Shown: piece by piece, positions 13,113 to 20,786 of the stretch
Position numbering within the stretch: position 1 is the stretch's first letter
Layout: the number at the start of each line of letters is the position of its first letter
Source of the DNA: an uncultured Prevotellaceae bacterium
GTDB taxonomy: Bacteria > Bacteroidota > Bacteroidia > Bacteroidales > Muribaculaceae
Direction of reading: 5' to 3'
DNA: 20,786 nt
Assembly: GCA_937898675.1 (NCBI GenBank)
Contig: CALEJB010000012.1
Span: 1 to 20,786, forward strand
Translations under genes and position numbers: made by a program
The notes under the pieces: generated by a model
What the model was told of the DNA's origin: nothing
The model's input: the letters and a program-made list of their open reading frames with translations, nothing else
Databases searched by the model: none

Positions 13113-14513
13113 TCAGTTCGCGGCCATGAAGTCCTCTACATCCTGGGGATGGTAGGGGATGCGTTTTGTGCCCAGAAAACGGCAGCCGTCCTTGGTAATG
13201 AGGATGTCGTCCTCGATGCGGATGCCGCCAAAGTCCTTATAGGTCTCGAGCATGTCAAAGTTCAAGAACTCGGCACAGTGGCGGCTGGCGCGCCAGTCGT
13301 CGATGAGGGCAGGAATGAAGTAAATGCCCGGCTCGTCGGTGACAACAAAACCCTCTTCGAGGCGGCGGCCCATGCGCAGGCAGTTGGTGCCGAACTGCTC
13401 GAGGTTGGGGCGCGTCTCGGCGTCAAAGCCGACATAAATCTGGCCCAGGCCTTCCATATCATGCACGTCCATGCCCATCATGTGGCCCAAACCATGCGGC
13501 AGGAACATGGCGTGGGCACCGGCGGCTACGGCCTCGTCCACGTCGCCCTTCATCAGGCCCAGTTCCTTGAGGCGCTCGGTCATACGGCGGCACACGGCAA
13601 AGTGCACATCCTGGAACTTCATGCCCGGCTTGGACACCTCGAGGGCCAGGTCGTGGCACTCCTCGACGATGCGGTAGATATCCAACTGGCGCTGGGTGTA
13701 TTTGCCCGACACTGGCATCGTGCGCGTGTTGTCGCTGCAGTAGAACTCCATGGTCTCGGCGCCGCAGTCACACAACACAAGGCGGCCGGCCTCAAGCGGT
13801 GCCATCGACGGCGCGCCGTGCATGATCTCGCCATGCTGCGAGAAGATGGTGGCGAAGCTCACCTTGGCGCCGTAGCTCTCGGCGATGCCGTCAATCTGGC
13901 CGCCGATGTATTTCTCTGTCACACCGGGTTTTATCAACTTCATGGCGGTGGTGTGCATCAGGTAGCCCACCTCGGCGGCACGCTCCAACTCCTCGATTTC
14001 CTCGGGGCGCTTGGCGGCGCGCATCTTGATGACCGCCATGCGCAGGTCCATCGACACGGCCTGGGCCTGCTTGGCAGGATGGATGCCCAGCAAGTCCATG
14101 ATCTGGATCATCGTGTCGTGGCGGTAGGGCGGCAGGAAGTGGATGCGGCGGCCCTTGGCGCTGGCCTCGTCGCAGATTTCCTTGAGCCGCGCCATGGGAG
14201 CGGAATTTTCCACGCCCACCTGGGCGGCCATGTCGGCCACGCTGTCCACCGAGCCATACCACACGATATCCTCAATGTCGATGTCGTCGCCAATGAGTGT
14301 CTCGCGGTTGTTGTCGATGTCAATTACGCCCACCAGGCCATCACGCTGCTGGCCAAAGTAGTACAGGAACGTGGAATCCTGGCGGAAGGGATAATAAGCG
14401 TTGTTGGGATAGTTGCACGGCGACTCGTTGTTGCCGAACAGCACGATTACGCCGTCGCCCACGAGTTGCTTCAACTCGGCGCGGCGATTGATGTAGATTT
14501 GTTTTTCAAACAT
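13113..14513 (-). CDS. Xaa-Pro aminopeptidase (M24B family)
   Basis: A 466-residue cytoplasmic dimetal peptidase that removes an N-terminal residue before proline. The N-terminal creatinase-like domain occupies about 1-170. The pita-bread catalytic domain has all five metal ligands: D249 (CDCGAE), D261 (CSDNTRT), H344 (HGLGHMMGMDVHD), E394 (VTDEPGIY) and E434 (GGIRIEDD). Length and order match aminopeptidase P. I use ATG 14513 (MFEKQIYINRRAEL), the normal N-terminus. The in-frame ATG at 14552 overlaps a promoter -7 box and would add 13 unrelated residues. Monocistronic, with a promoter at 14550-14581 and convergent with the zinc-ribbon gene. PepP is the closest name, but pepP versus a Bacteroidales paralogue was not checked. 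Confidence 0.94.
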   Translation of the reverse strand: MFEKQIYINRRAELKQLVGDGVIVLFGNNESPCNYPNNAYYPFRQDSTFLYYFGQQRDGLVGVIDIDNNRETLIGDDIDIEDIVWYGSVDSVADMAAQVGVENSAPMARLKEICDEASAKGRRIHFLPPYRHDTMIQIMDLLGIHPAKQAQAVSMDLRMAVIKMRAAKRPEEIEELERAAEVGYLMHTTAMKLIKPGVTEKYIGGQIDGIAESYGAKVSFATIFSQHGEIMHGAPSMAPLEAGRLVLCDCGAETMEFYCSDNTRTMPVSGKYTQRQLDIYRIVEECHDLALEVSKPGMKFQDVHFAVCRRMTERLKELGLMKGDVDEAVAAGAHAMFLPHGLGHMMGMDVHDMEGLGQIYVGFDAETRPNLEQFGTNCLRMGRRLEEGFVVTDEPGIYFIPALIDDWRASRHCAEFLNFDMLETYKDFGGIRIEDDILITKDGCRFLGTKRIPYHPQDVEDFMAAN

Positions 14514-14549
14514 AATTCTTGGTATATTATATGGGTTGGTTCTGTATCG

Positions 14550-14581
14550 CAAAGATAGAAAAAAGTCCCAAGTTTATCAAC
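14550..14581 (-). promoter_or_regulatory. Promoter of the Xaa-Pro aminopeptidase gene
   Basis: Minus strand GTTG (14581-14578), 20 bases, TATCTTTG (14557-14550). The -7 matches fully and the -33 has one mismatch. The ATG at 14513 follows about 36 bases later. Confidence 0.65.
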
Positions 14582-14651
14582 CCGAAAAGAGGAAAATCAA
14601 GATTTATGACGATTTTTTTTGCGAAATTGCTTGCATATCTAAAAAAAGCAT

Positions 14652-14659
14652 TACCTTTG
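14652..14659 (+). promoter_or_regulatory. -7 promoter box of tRNA-Leu
   Basis: TACCTTTG (14652-14659) lies 19 bases before the tRNA 5' end. There is no good TTTG at 19-21 bases upstream; TTG triplets occur at 18 and 22. Confidence 0.5.
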
Positions 14660-14678
14660 CAGTCGCAAATCCAAAAAT

Positions 14679-14763
14679 GCCCAGGTGGCGGAATTGGTAG
14701 ACGCGCACGTTTCAGGTGCGTGTGCCGCAAGGTGTGCGGGTTCGAGTCCCGCCCTGGGCACCA
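14679..14763 (+). tRNA. tRNA-Leu (anticodon CAG)
   Basis: An 85-base cloverleaf with encoded CCA. Acceptor arms GCCCAGG (14679-14685) and CCTGGGC (14753-14759) pair perfectly, with discriminator A at 14760 and CCA at 14761-14763. The D-arm region reads TGGCGGAATTGGTAGACGCG. The anticodon stem CACGT/GCGTG carries loop TTCAGGT, giving anticodon CAG. A long class II variable arm (TGCCGCAAGGTGT) and the T-stem GCGGG/CCCGC with loop TTCGAGT follow. The long variable arm and CAG anticodon identify leucine, reading CUG. Confidence 0.97.
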
Positions 14764-14767
14764 CCAC

Positions 14768-14813
14768 AAGTCCTTGACAAGCAGTCGCTTGTCGAGGACT
14801 TTTCCTTTTTTCT
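14768..14813 (+). terminator. Intrinsic terminator of tRNA-Leu
   Basis: AAGTCCTTGACAAGC pairs with GCTTGTCGAGGACTT (14768-14801), a 15-bp stem with one G-U pair and the 4-base loop AGTC. It is followed by TTCCTTTTTT. It could also serve the minus-strand gene ending at 14822, although that side has no T-tract. Confidence 0.85.
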
Positions 14814-14821
14814 TGGTCTGG

Positions 14822-16783
14822 TTACTTTGACGACGGCAACAGGCGGTTTTCGTTCATCCGGGACATGTATTGCTGGATGACGGCTTTGAGCAGACGCTCC
14901 ATCGGCTGCTGGGCGGACTCGCGGCCCACCAGGTTGTGCTTGAGCAGCCTGTCGGTCTTGAAGCGATAGACCGCCGTCGTCTTTTCGCCGTCGAACTGCA
15001 GCATCAGGTCGCCCTTGACCAGCTGATAGATGCCGGCGTTGTAGCTGAAGGCCCATGTGTCGGCCGGATTGACGCTCAACAGGTCCTCGCCAAAGGCTAA
15101 GTATGGCTTTTGATAACCCAGCAAATGCAGCAGCGTGGGCGTGATGTCGGTCTGCTGCACAACCATGTCGTCGCGCACGGCGGGCTTGAGGCTGCCGTCG
15201 GGCGTATAGAAAATCACAGGGATGCTGTACAGCCCCAAGTCGGTCTTGTACACGTCGTGGCTGTTGAGGTTGGTGTGGTCGGCGACAATCACAAACACTG
15301 TGTTGTTGAACCACGGCTGGCGGCTGGCGCGGTCAAAGAAGCGCCGCAGCGCCAGGTCGGTGTAGCGCACACACTTGTGGATGGGCTGGCCGCCCTCTTC
15401 CTTGAGCGAATCGCGGTACTGCTCGGGCAGGTTGTAGGGATGGTGCGACGTGGCGGTGAATGCCGTGGCCAGGAACGGCTGCCGCATGGTGTTGATGTTG
15501 TCAAGCGTGAATTGCAGGAACGGTTCGTCCCACACGGCCCACTTGCCATCCCAGTCGTTCATGCCGCCGTAGCGCTTGTCCTTGCAATACTCGTCCAGGC
15601 CGTAATAGTGCTGATAACCGATGCTGTGGGCATAGGCGCTGAAACCCATCGAGATGTTGTGCGCCCCGTGGAACATGGCGCTCGTGTATCCCTCGCCCGC
15701 CAGCATCGACGGCAGGCCCTGCACGTCGTTGAGCGACGCGGGGGTGAGGAAAAACGGCTCCACCATCATGGGCAGGCCCGACAAGATGGACGGCATGGCA
15801 TCCATGCTGATGCGGCCGTTGGCGTAGCTGTATTTGAAGGTCAGCGACTGCGCCACCAGGCTGTCGATAAACGGCGTGTAGCCCTTGTAGTGGCCGCCCT
15901 CAAGGTCGGGATTGAGCGAACCGATATATTCCTTGCCCATGCTCTCGACAATGAGGATGACCACATTGCGGCCCTTGCGCGACAGCGAGTCGGCCACGGG
16001 CGCGGGATGCACGGGACTGTAGGCGCGCTCCATCTCCTCTATGGACATATAGTCGGGCGTGACAAAGACCTTTTTGCCGATGCTGCGGATAACCGAGAAC
16101 GGCGTGTTGAGCACCACCGAGGCCTCAACGGGGCGGTTGACATACTGGTTGGCGTTGCTTACCGTGATGGGTCTGGTGCCCGACGCCGCGCTGCCGCGGA
16201 TGCCGATGATGGCAAGCGGCGCTGCTGCCAGCAGGGCGATGGACTGCGAGAGATAGTAATGCAACGGCTTGACATAGATATCATGGCGCGGCCGTGTATA
16301 ACACCGCCACAATATATATACTAACGCAATGAACGCGAGCACCAGATACCAGTGCCGCAACGCGTCGGTGAGGATGACCGCCAGCACGTTGCCCTCGTTG
16401 GCAAACTCGCTGAACACCGACACCGTGGCGCGCCGGCCCGTGTACTGGAAATAGACGGCGTCCATCAGGTTCATCGCCACCCCAACGGCGTTGGTGACCA
16501 CAAACAGCCACTTGAGGGCCTTGCGAAACCGGGGTTTCTCTTTATACCACAGCGGCAGCAGCATGAGCACGAGCCACAACCCGTTGATATACAGCAGTGC
16601 CGATGTGTCAAACACCAGCGCGCCATGCAGCTCGCTCCAGAACAGCGACCACGACATATAGGGCGCAAAGGCGGACCAGTTCTCGCCGAAGAACGCCACG
16701 CGCGAGAGCATAAACACGGCGTAGGCCACGAGCATGTTCAATACCGCGGCGCCGATGTTGCTATGTATCCATTTTTTCCACAT
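14822..16783 (-). CDS. LtaS-like membrane sulfatase/phosphoglycerol transferase family protein
   Basis: A 653-residue polytopic protein. Five transmembrane spans lie in the first 200 residues (about 10-32, 58-80, 90-112, 133-160, 180-200). A periplasmic alkaline-phosphatase-superfamily catalytic domain starts near 272. Candidate metal and catalytic residues are E280 (ILIVESMGKE), S326 as nucleophile in GRISMDAMPS, H447/H448 (TATSHHPY), and D502/H503 (VADHTN). Their spacing closely follows E255, T300, H416 and D475/H476 of Staphylococcus LtaS, but the nucleophile is serine rather than threonine. Gram-negative members modify envelope glycans or lipids with phosphoglycerol or phosphoethanolamine; the substrate here is unknown. 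The gene follows the GH3-like adenylase by 18 bases, in one operon. Confidence 0.88.
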   Translation of the reverse strand: MWKKWIHSNIGAAVLNMLVAYAVFMLSRVAFFGENWSAFAPYMSWSLFWSELHGALVFDTSALLYINGLWLVLMLLPLWYKEKPRFRKALKWLFVVTNAVGVAMNLMDAVYFQYTGRRATVSVFSEFANEGNVLAVILTDALRHWYLVLAFIALVYILWRCYTRPRHDIYVKPLHYYLSQSIALLAAAPLAIIGIRGSAASGTRPITVSNANQYVNRPVEASVVLNTPFSVIRSIGKKVFVTPDYMSIEEMERAYSPVHPAPVADSLSRKGRNVVILIVESMGKEYIGSLNPDLEGGHYKGYTPFIDSLVAQSLTFKYSYANGRISMDAMPSILSGLPMMVEPFFLTPASLNDVQGLPSMLAGEGYTSAMFHGAHNISMGFSAYAHSIGYQHYYGLDEYCKDKRYGGMNDWDGKWAVWDEPFLQFTLDNINTMRQPFLATAFTATSHHPYNLPEQYRDSLKEEGGQPIHKCVRYTDLALRRFFDRASRQPWFNNTVFVIVADHTNLNSHDVYKTDLGLYSIPVIFYTPDGSLKPAVRDDMVVQQTDITPTLLHLLGYQKPYLAFGEDLLSVNPADTWAFSYNAGIYQLVKGDLMLQFDGEKTTAVYRFKTDRLLKHNLVGRESAQQPMERLLKAVIQQYMSRMNENRLLPSSK

Positions 16784-16801
16784 GGAGCGTTGACTTTGTC
16801 A

Positions 16802-18319
16802 TTATTCCATCAGGGCAAGCATCGCGTCGATGATGTCGCGGTTGTTGCTCAGGCGCGGCACCTTGCGCTGACCGCCCAGTTTTCCCGTGCTGCCCAGCCA
16901 GCGGTCGAACAGCCCGGCAGGGGCCACCGTGAGCACCGGGGCCGCCAGAAACAGGTCGCCGCTTCGCTTGGCGTCATAGTCGCTGTTGGCGTTGCGCAGG
17001 TGCTCGTCGAGCAGCAGCATGAAGCGGTCCACGTCGGCCGGCTGGCGCCCGAACTCGATGAGCCACTGGTGATGGCCGCTGTTGCCGCCCTGGGCATACA
17101 CCGGGGCAGCGGTATAGTTCAGCACATCGGCACCTGTCTGCTGCGACGCCAGGGTGATGGCCTTGTCGGCATTGTGCACCATCAGTTCCTCGCCAAAGGC
17201 GTTGATATAGCTCCGGGTGCGGCCGGCGATGGTGATTTTGAGCGGATTAAGGCGTTCCACCTTCACCGTGTCGCCGATGCGGTAGCGCCACAGGCCGTTG
17301 CAGGCCGTGATGACGAGTTCGTAGGTCTTGCCCGCCTCGATTTCCCACACGGGATAGACCTCGGGCGTCGGGCTGTCGATGTCCTCGACGGGGATGAACT
17401 CATAGAACACGCCCGCGTCGAGCAACAGCAGCATGCCGGGCTCGTCCCAGTCGCTCTGCACGGCAAAGAAGCCCTCGCTGGCGTTGTAGGTGTCGAGGAA
17501 ATGCATCTTGGACATGTCGCAGATTTCCTCATACTGCTTGCGGTAGGGCCCAAAGGCGATGCCGCCGTGGAAGAACACCTCCAGCTGGGGCCACACCTCG
17601 TGGATGCACTGATTGCCCGTGCGCTCCAGCACCTGCCGCAGCACCGTGAGGAACCACGACGGCACACCGCTCAGGTTGGTGATGTTCTGCCCGATGCTGG
17701 CCTCGACCAGTTGGGGCAGTTTCTCGCTCCAGTCCTCCATCAGCGCGATGCGCTTGCCGGGCACGCGGAACAGGTTGGCGAGCGGGTTCATGCACTCGAT
17801 GAGGTTAGCGCTCAGGTCGCCCACCCTCGTGCCGCGCGGCGCCGACACCTGGTGGGCAAAGCTGCCGCCCAGGATGAACGCCTTGCCGCTGAACAGACGG
17901 CTGTCGGGGTTCAGGTTCAGGTAGTGCGACACCACGTCGCTACTGCCCTGATAATGGTTCCACTTGAACGATTCGCGCGTGATGGGGATAAACTTGCTGC
18001 GGCCGTCGCTCGTGCCCGACGACTGGGCGAAATTGAGGCAATGGCCGGGCCACAGCACGCCTGCCTCGCCGTTGAGCATGCGCATGATTTGCGGCCTCAG
18101 GCCCTCGTAGTCATAGAGCGGCAGCGTGCGGGCAAACTGCTCGTAGGTCCTGATGGACGAGAAATCGTAGTGGCGCCCGATTTCGGTGAGCGCCGCCTTT
18201 TCGACAAGCCGCACCAGTTCGCCCTGCTGAACGGCGTCAGCATGGTCGATATAGCGCAGATGCTGCTGCAAGCGACCGACAAACCGGTTGCGCACCCATG
18301 GCGTGAAATCTATCATCAT
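16802..18319 (-). CDS. GH3-family acyl-adenylating enzyme (auxin-responsive GH3-like)
   Basis: A 505-residue soluble protein of the ANL-type adenylate-forming superfamily, GH3 branch. The ATP-binding P-loop is SSGTSDGRSKFIP (100-112). The second core motif is DTYNASEGFF (277-285), with FFHGGIAFGPYR just before it. The hinge/catalytic region WRYRIGDTVKV lies near 355 and a C-terminal domain follows. Plant GH3 enzymes join amino acids to acyl substrates such as jasmonate or auxin; the substrate of bacterial members is unknown and I do not assign one. Length matches the family (about 500). It starts at ATG 18319; a second ATG at 18316 is equally possible. The -7 box ends four bases upstream, so the mRNA may be leaderless. 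First gene of an operon with the LtaS-like protein. Confidence 0.9.
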   Translation of the reverse strand: MMIDFTPWVRNRFVGRLQQHLRYIDHADAVQQGELVRLVEKAALTEIGRHYDFSSIRTYEQFARTLPLYDYEGLRPQIMRMLNGEAGVLWPGHCLNFAQSSGTSDGRSKFIPITRESFKWNHYQGSSDVVSHYLNLNPDSRLFSGKAFILGGSFAHQVSAPRGTRVGDLSANLIECMNPLANLFRVPGKRIALMEDWSEKLPQLVEASIGQNITNLSGVPSWFLTVLRQVLERTGNQCIHEVWPQLEVFFHGGIAFGPYRKQYEEICDMSKMHFLDTYNASEGFFAVQSDWDEPGMLLLLDAGVFYEFIPVEDIDSPTPEVYPVWEIEAGKTYELVITACNGLWRYRIGDTVKVERLNPLKITIAGRTRSYINAFGEELMVHNADKAITLASQQTGADVLNYTAAPVYAQGGNSGHHQWLIEFGRQPADVDRFMLLLDEHLRNANSDYDAKRSGDLFLAAPVLTVAPAGLFDRWLGSTGKLGGQRKVPRLSNNRDIIDAMLALME

Positions 18320-18323
18320 ACCG

Positions 18324-18355
18324 CAAAATTACAAAAAACCCCACACCGCCGCAAC
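18324..18355 (-). promoter_or_regulatory. Promoter of the GH3/LtaS-like operon
   Basis: Minus strand GTTG (18355-18352), 20 bases, TAATTTTG (18331-18324). The -7 box matches and the spacing is exact; the -33 has one mismatch. The ATG at 18319 is four bases beyond the -7 box. Confidence 0.65.
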
Positions 18356-18419
18356 CTAAAGCATAAAAACAACCACAAAAAAGCGCATGATGGAGATACG
18401 GCACAGGGCGATATTTTAA

Positions 18420-18452
18420 TTGCAGAATGTCTTGGTTTTGCTTTTTCTGCAA
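18420..18452. other. Inverted repeat in the intergenic region before the right-hand secreted protein
   Basis: TTGCAGAA (18420-18427) and TTCTGCAA (18445-18452) are perfect reverse complements separated by 17 bases. They lie between two divergent genes, about 110-140 bases upstream of the right-hand -7 box. The rest of 18356-18559 is AT-rich with three C-runs (18472-18476, 18537-18539, 18545-18549) and no gene I can support. Confidence 0.3.
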
Positions 18453-18559
18453 GTGGAAAATGAGCAAAAATCCCCCATTTCATCGGCTTATTTGAACAAT
18501 AATCAGAATTTCAGACATCAACTTGCCAGATATCTTCCCATTTTCCCCCATTTTGTCTC

Positions 18560-18579
18560 TAATTTTGCGGCAAACTTAA
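18560..18579 (+). promoter_or_regulatory. -7 box and conserved leader of the right-hand secreted protein
   Basis: TAATTTTG (18560-18567) is followed by CGGCAAACTTA, the same leader found before the 740-residue protein at 3353. The distance to the ATG (43 bases) is nearly the same. There is no TTTG at 19-21 bases upstream; C-runs lie there instead. Confidence 0.55.
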
Positions 18580-18610
18580 TTTTTATTTTTAATTCATAAA
18601 ATTATAGCGT

Positions 18611-20786
18611 ATGAAAAAATTCACACTTATCACCGCCGTTGCCGTAATGCTGGCAATGGCCATTCCCTGCCCCGCGCAGAACACGACCGGCAAGAGAGCC
18701 CCGGTAACCGATTACAAGTTCTATGAGCTCCCCGGTGTAAAAAACACCTGCGAGGTCTCCGTGCCCAAGGGCTACGAAAAAGTGACCAAGAACGGCGTTA
18801 CCACCTTTGTTAAAAAGCAAGGCATCAATGCCCCACGCGTCAACGAGGGCGAAGCCATCCCCGTCAAGTGCGTGTTTGACTGCAACATGGAGGAGTGGCA
18901 ACCGAGTCAAGTGGTAGCCTATAACAAGGAAACCAGCATTGAGGAATATTATGATTGGGAGAATGACTTCGTGACGCTGTATCTCGAGCCGGGGACCTAC
19001 GACATCCTCGCTATTTACACCAAAATTGACCCCACTTCCATGTTCTGGTCATCCTACGATGCGTTGATTATCAAGGAAGGCGTGGAGGTCACTGGCGAAA
19101 TGACGCTCAGTTTTGACCCCACCACCGCCACCAACCACATCTCGATGCGTTCTTACAACCCCGATGGCGAACAATCACGCCTGCGCCGCATCATGTACAC
19201 TGACGAGAACTACAACTATGAAATCCTTGAGGAGTACAATGTATATGACGTTCACATGTATAAGAACATCTACCACAAGGATTATGGTGAGGTCTATAGC
19301 CTCAGCACCAACTTGGGCGGTGTTCAGGTTGACCTCAATCCCGAACTTCCCCAAATGGGTAAACTACTTGGCGAAGAGTGGTTTGGCGACTTCTATGTAA
19401 ACGATGTCAGCGACAAGTATATGTTCCAGCAGTTCCGCATCATGCCTACCGAGGATGAAACTTACAGCACTGTCATCCGCGCTAAGGGTGTCAACACCCA
19501 ATATGCTACCAACGACTACACCAAGTACTATGGTGACCCCATTGAGTTCAAGTATGTCAACTCCCCGGCCAAGGAGAAGTATGACGCTGTGTATGAAGAT
19601 GGTGACTATGGCATGAGCTATTTTGCTACCTACAACAAGGAGACACCCTGGATGATGCATGGATTGGCCTCAACATCCAATGCTGTCCACAGGATTCAGT
19701 TCTGCCCTCCCAGCACGGTGCCTGAGTATGATGCCATCCTCGATTTCGGCTTCAGATTCAATTTTGTGGATTGCTGTGTGAACGAAACCGTTGACTATGG
19801 TGATGGAGAAATTTATGTTTGGCAACATGCATACCAAACTAACTCTCAATACATCTTCCCGCAGGCCGAAGGCAACAATTATGTCTATTCGGCAAACCAG
19901 ACTTGGCTTGACTCTCCCGCGCCTGGTGAGGCCCGTTATGCACTCCCCAGTGCAGAGGGCCTGAAATTCGATTACAGCAGCACCGACCTTGTTGCTGGCG
20001 GCACATGCCCCATAGCTTCAACCTTCTACTTTGAGTATCCGATGATGGAAAGCTCTCTCCCCGTTCTTGGCACGGTTTACAAGGGCCAGATGGGCGAAGA
20101 CCGCGGCAGTGACAATATGGTGGCCACCCTTGAACTCAAGGCCGACGACGAGGTGGTTGCCACTAACACCGAAGAGATGGACAACTGGAGTTATGGTGAG
20201 CACTATGCTCCTGCCGTGCTCACCTTGAGCATGACCAACCCCAACTTTGAGGTGGACGGCATCGAGGGCGGCAACGACATGGTGTGCGTGGTTGATCAGG
20301 CCAAGGATGACCACTTTGTTCCCGTACTCAATGCGCTGCAGTTCCGCACCGCCAACGGCTTTGTCACCAACCGCTTTGACAACGGCGAGCAGGGCATCAT
20401 GGCCATCATGTGCGGCGACTTTGAACAACAAGCCGATGATAATTATAACATCTGGTTTAAGTATGGCGACTGTGATGTTTCCGTGGAGTATGCCCCCAAC
20501 GGCACCGACTACTTCCAGACTATCGTCATGACCAAGGACGACAGCAAGTTCTATATGCCCGGCTACGGCGCATATTACAGCACTGACCTTGCCGCATTCA
20601 CCGAGCCCAGCGTCAACGGCTGGTACGACCTGCGCATCACCCTCAAGGACGAGGCTGGCAACTATCAGGTGCAGACCTTTGGCCCCGCCGTGCGCATTGG
20701 CAATGGTGCTCCCACCGGCATTGACGTGGTAAAGAACAGTGATGCTACCGAGGTAGCCCGCTACACCATCGAGGGCCGTGCCATCA
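18611..20786 (+). CDS. Large secreted protein with T9SS-type sorting segment, cut at right edge
   Basis: The frame is open for 725 codons from ATG 18611 to the edge. A signal peptide (MKKFTLITAVAVMLAMAIPCPAQ by eye, cleavage near residue 23) opens the protein. The body is rich in aromatic and acidic residues (YY, DYG, NYxY) and looks beta-rich; I recognise no enzyme motif. It ends in PTGIDVVKNSDATEVARYTIEGRAI, matching the region TGIDEIN..ATEVARYTIDGRAI of the 740-residue protein, so about 25 residues of a T9SS-type sorting domain should lie beyond the edge. DFGFRFNFVDCCVN and similar stretches show no transmembrane span. The inferred location is the cell surface or outside the cell. Monocistronic as far as seen, and it shares its leader with the gene at 1131-3353. 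Confidence 0.85.
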   Translation, partial: MKKFTLITAVAVMLAMAIPCPAQNTTGKRAPVTDYKFYELPGVKNTCEVSVPKGYEKVTKNGVTTFVKKQGINAPRVNEGEAIPVKCVFDCNMEEWQPSQVVAYNKETSIEEYYDWENDFVTLYLEPGTYDILAIYTKIDPTSMFWSSYDALIIKEGVEVTGEMTLSFDPTTATNHISMRSYNPDGEQSRLRRIMYTDENYNYEILEEYNVYDVHMYKNIYHKDYGEVYSLSTNLGGVQVDLNPELPQMGKLLGEEWFGDFYVNDVSDKYMFQQFRIMPTEDETYSTVIRAKGVNTQYATNDYTKYYGDPIEFKYVNSPAKEKYDAVYEDGDYGMSYFATYNKETPWMMHGLASTSNAVHRIQFCPPSTVPEYDAILDFGFRFNFVDCCVNETVDYGDGEIYVWQHAYQTNSQYIFPQAEGNNYVYSANQTWLDSPAPGEARYALPSAEGLKFDYSSTDLVAGGTCPIASTFYFEYPMMESSLPVLGTVYKGQMGEDRGSDNMVATLELKADDEVVATNTEEMDNWSYGEHYAPAVLTLSMTNPNFEVDGIEGGNDMVCVVDQAKDDHFVPVLNALQFRTANGFVTNRFDNGEQGIMAIMCGDFEQQADDNYNIWFKYGDCDVSVEYAPNGTDYFQTIVMTKDDSKFYMPGYGAYYSTDLAAFTEPSVNGWYDLRITLKDEAGNYQVQTFGPAVRIGNGAPTGIDVVKNSDATEVARYTIEGRAI

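Noticed and set aside
13101..14558. Plus-strand 485-residue open frame opposite the aminopeptidase
   Set aside because: The minus-strand frame has all five M24B metal ligands; the plus frame has low-complexity His/Ala/Val composition.
14519..14830. Plus-strand 103-residue frame over the tRNA gene
   Set aside because: It runs through tRNA-Leu and its terminator, so it is not coding.
15110..16324. Plus-strand 404-residue open frame opposite the LtaS-like gene
   Set aside because: Antisense to a gene with clear catalytic residues; no recognisable motif.
16352..18463. Plus-strand 703-residue open frame opposite the GH3-like and LtaS-like genes
   Set aside because: It is rich in His, Ala and Val with no domain signal, and runs antisense through two well-supported genes; an effect of GC-rich third positions.

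Overview
The window looks like chromosomal DNA from a Bacteroidales bacterium of the Prevotellaceae/Muribaculaceae type. Three things suggest this. Two secreted proteins carry near-identical C-terminal segments of the type IX secretion (T9SS) sorting kind. Most intergenic regions carry the Bacteroidota promoter pattern TTTG-N19-21-TAnnTTTG. The gene families (GH3-like adenylase, GIN-domain lipoprotein, M24B aminopeptidase, LtaS-like phosphotransferase, Fe-type superoxide dismutase) are common in that order. I see no phage, insertion sequence, CRISPR array or rRNA.

Layout, left to right. 1-996 (minus): a TPR-like exported protein split in two by an 11-bp tandem duplication; its end lies outside the window. 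1131-3353 (minus): a 740-residue secreted protein built from two duplicated modules plus a sorting domain. 3354-3716: a long regulatory stretch with a G-rich tract, two dyads and a terminator. 3717-5892 (minus): an ABC ATPase, membrane protein and YtrA-type GntR regulator, plus an apparent 29-residue membrane peptide; the promoter carries an AGTGTA-N12-TACACT dyad, so the operon is probably autoregulated. 6106-9024 (minus): a HAD phosphatase, sensor histidine kinase and RNase Z-like metallo-hydrolase in one operon. 9202-9807 (plus): superoxide dismutase. 9887-12177 (minus): a GIN-domain lipoprotein, UMP kinase (pyrH) and a membrane-anchored TPR protein. 12452-13042 (plus): a zinc-ribbon membrane protein. 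13113-14513 (minus): an M24B Xaa-Pro aminopeptidase. 14679-14763 (plus): tRNA-Leu(CAG) with a terminator. 14822-18319 (minus): a GH3-like adenylase followed by an LtaS-like membrane phosphotransferase. 18611 to the right edge (plus): a second secreted protein, cut about 25 residues before its expected end.

Several starts were moved downstream of the longest possible start because a promoter -7 box lies over or just before the upstream ATG (8158-9024, 13113-14513) or because the downstream ATG gives a normal family N-terminus or signal peptide. Two genes (HAD phosphatase, GH3-like) have the -7 box 4-5 bases before the start codon and may be leaderless. The most notable observations are the tandem duplication that breaks a gene, the unlisted small membrane peptide at the end of the GntR/ABC operon, the operator-like dyad, and the shared leader and C-terminus of the two secreted proteins. 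All function calls come from reading motifs by eye; no database search was run.
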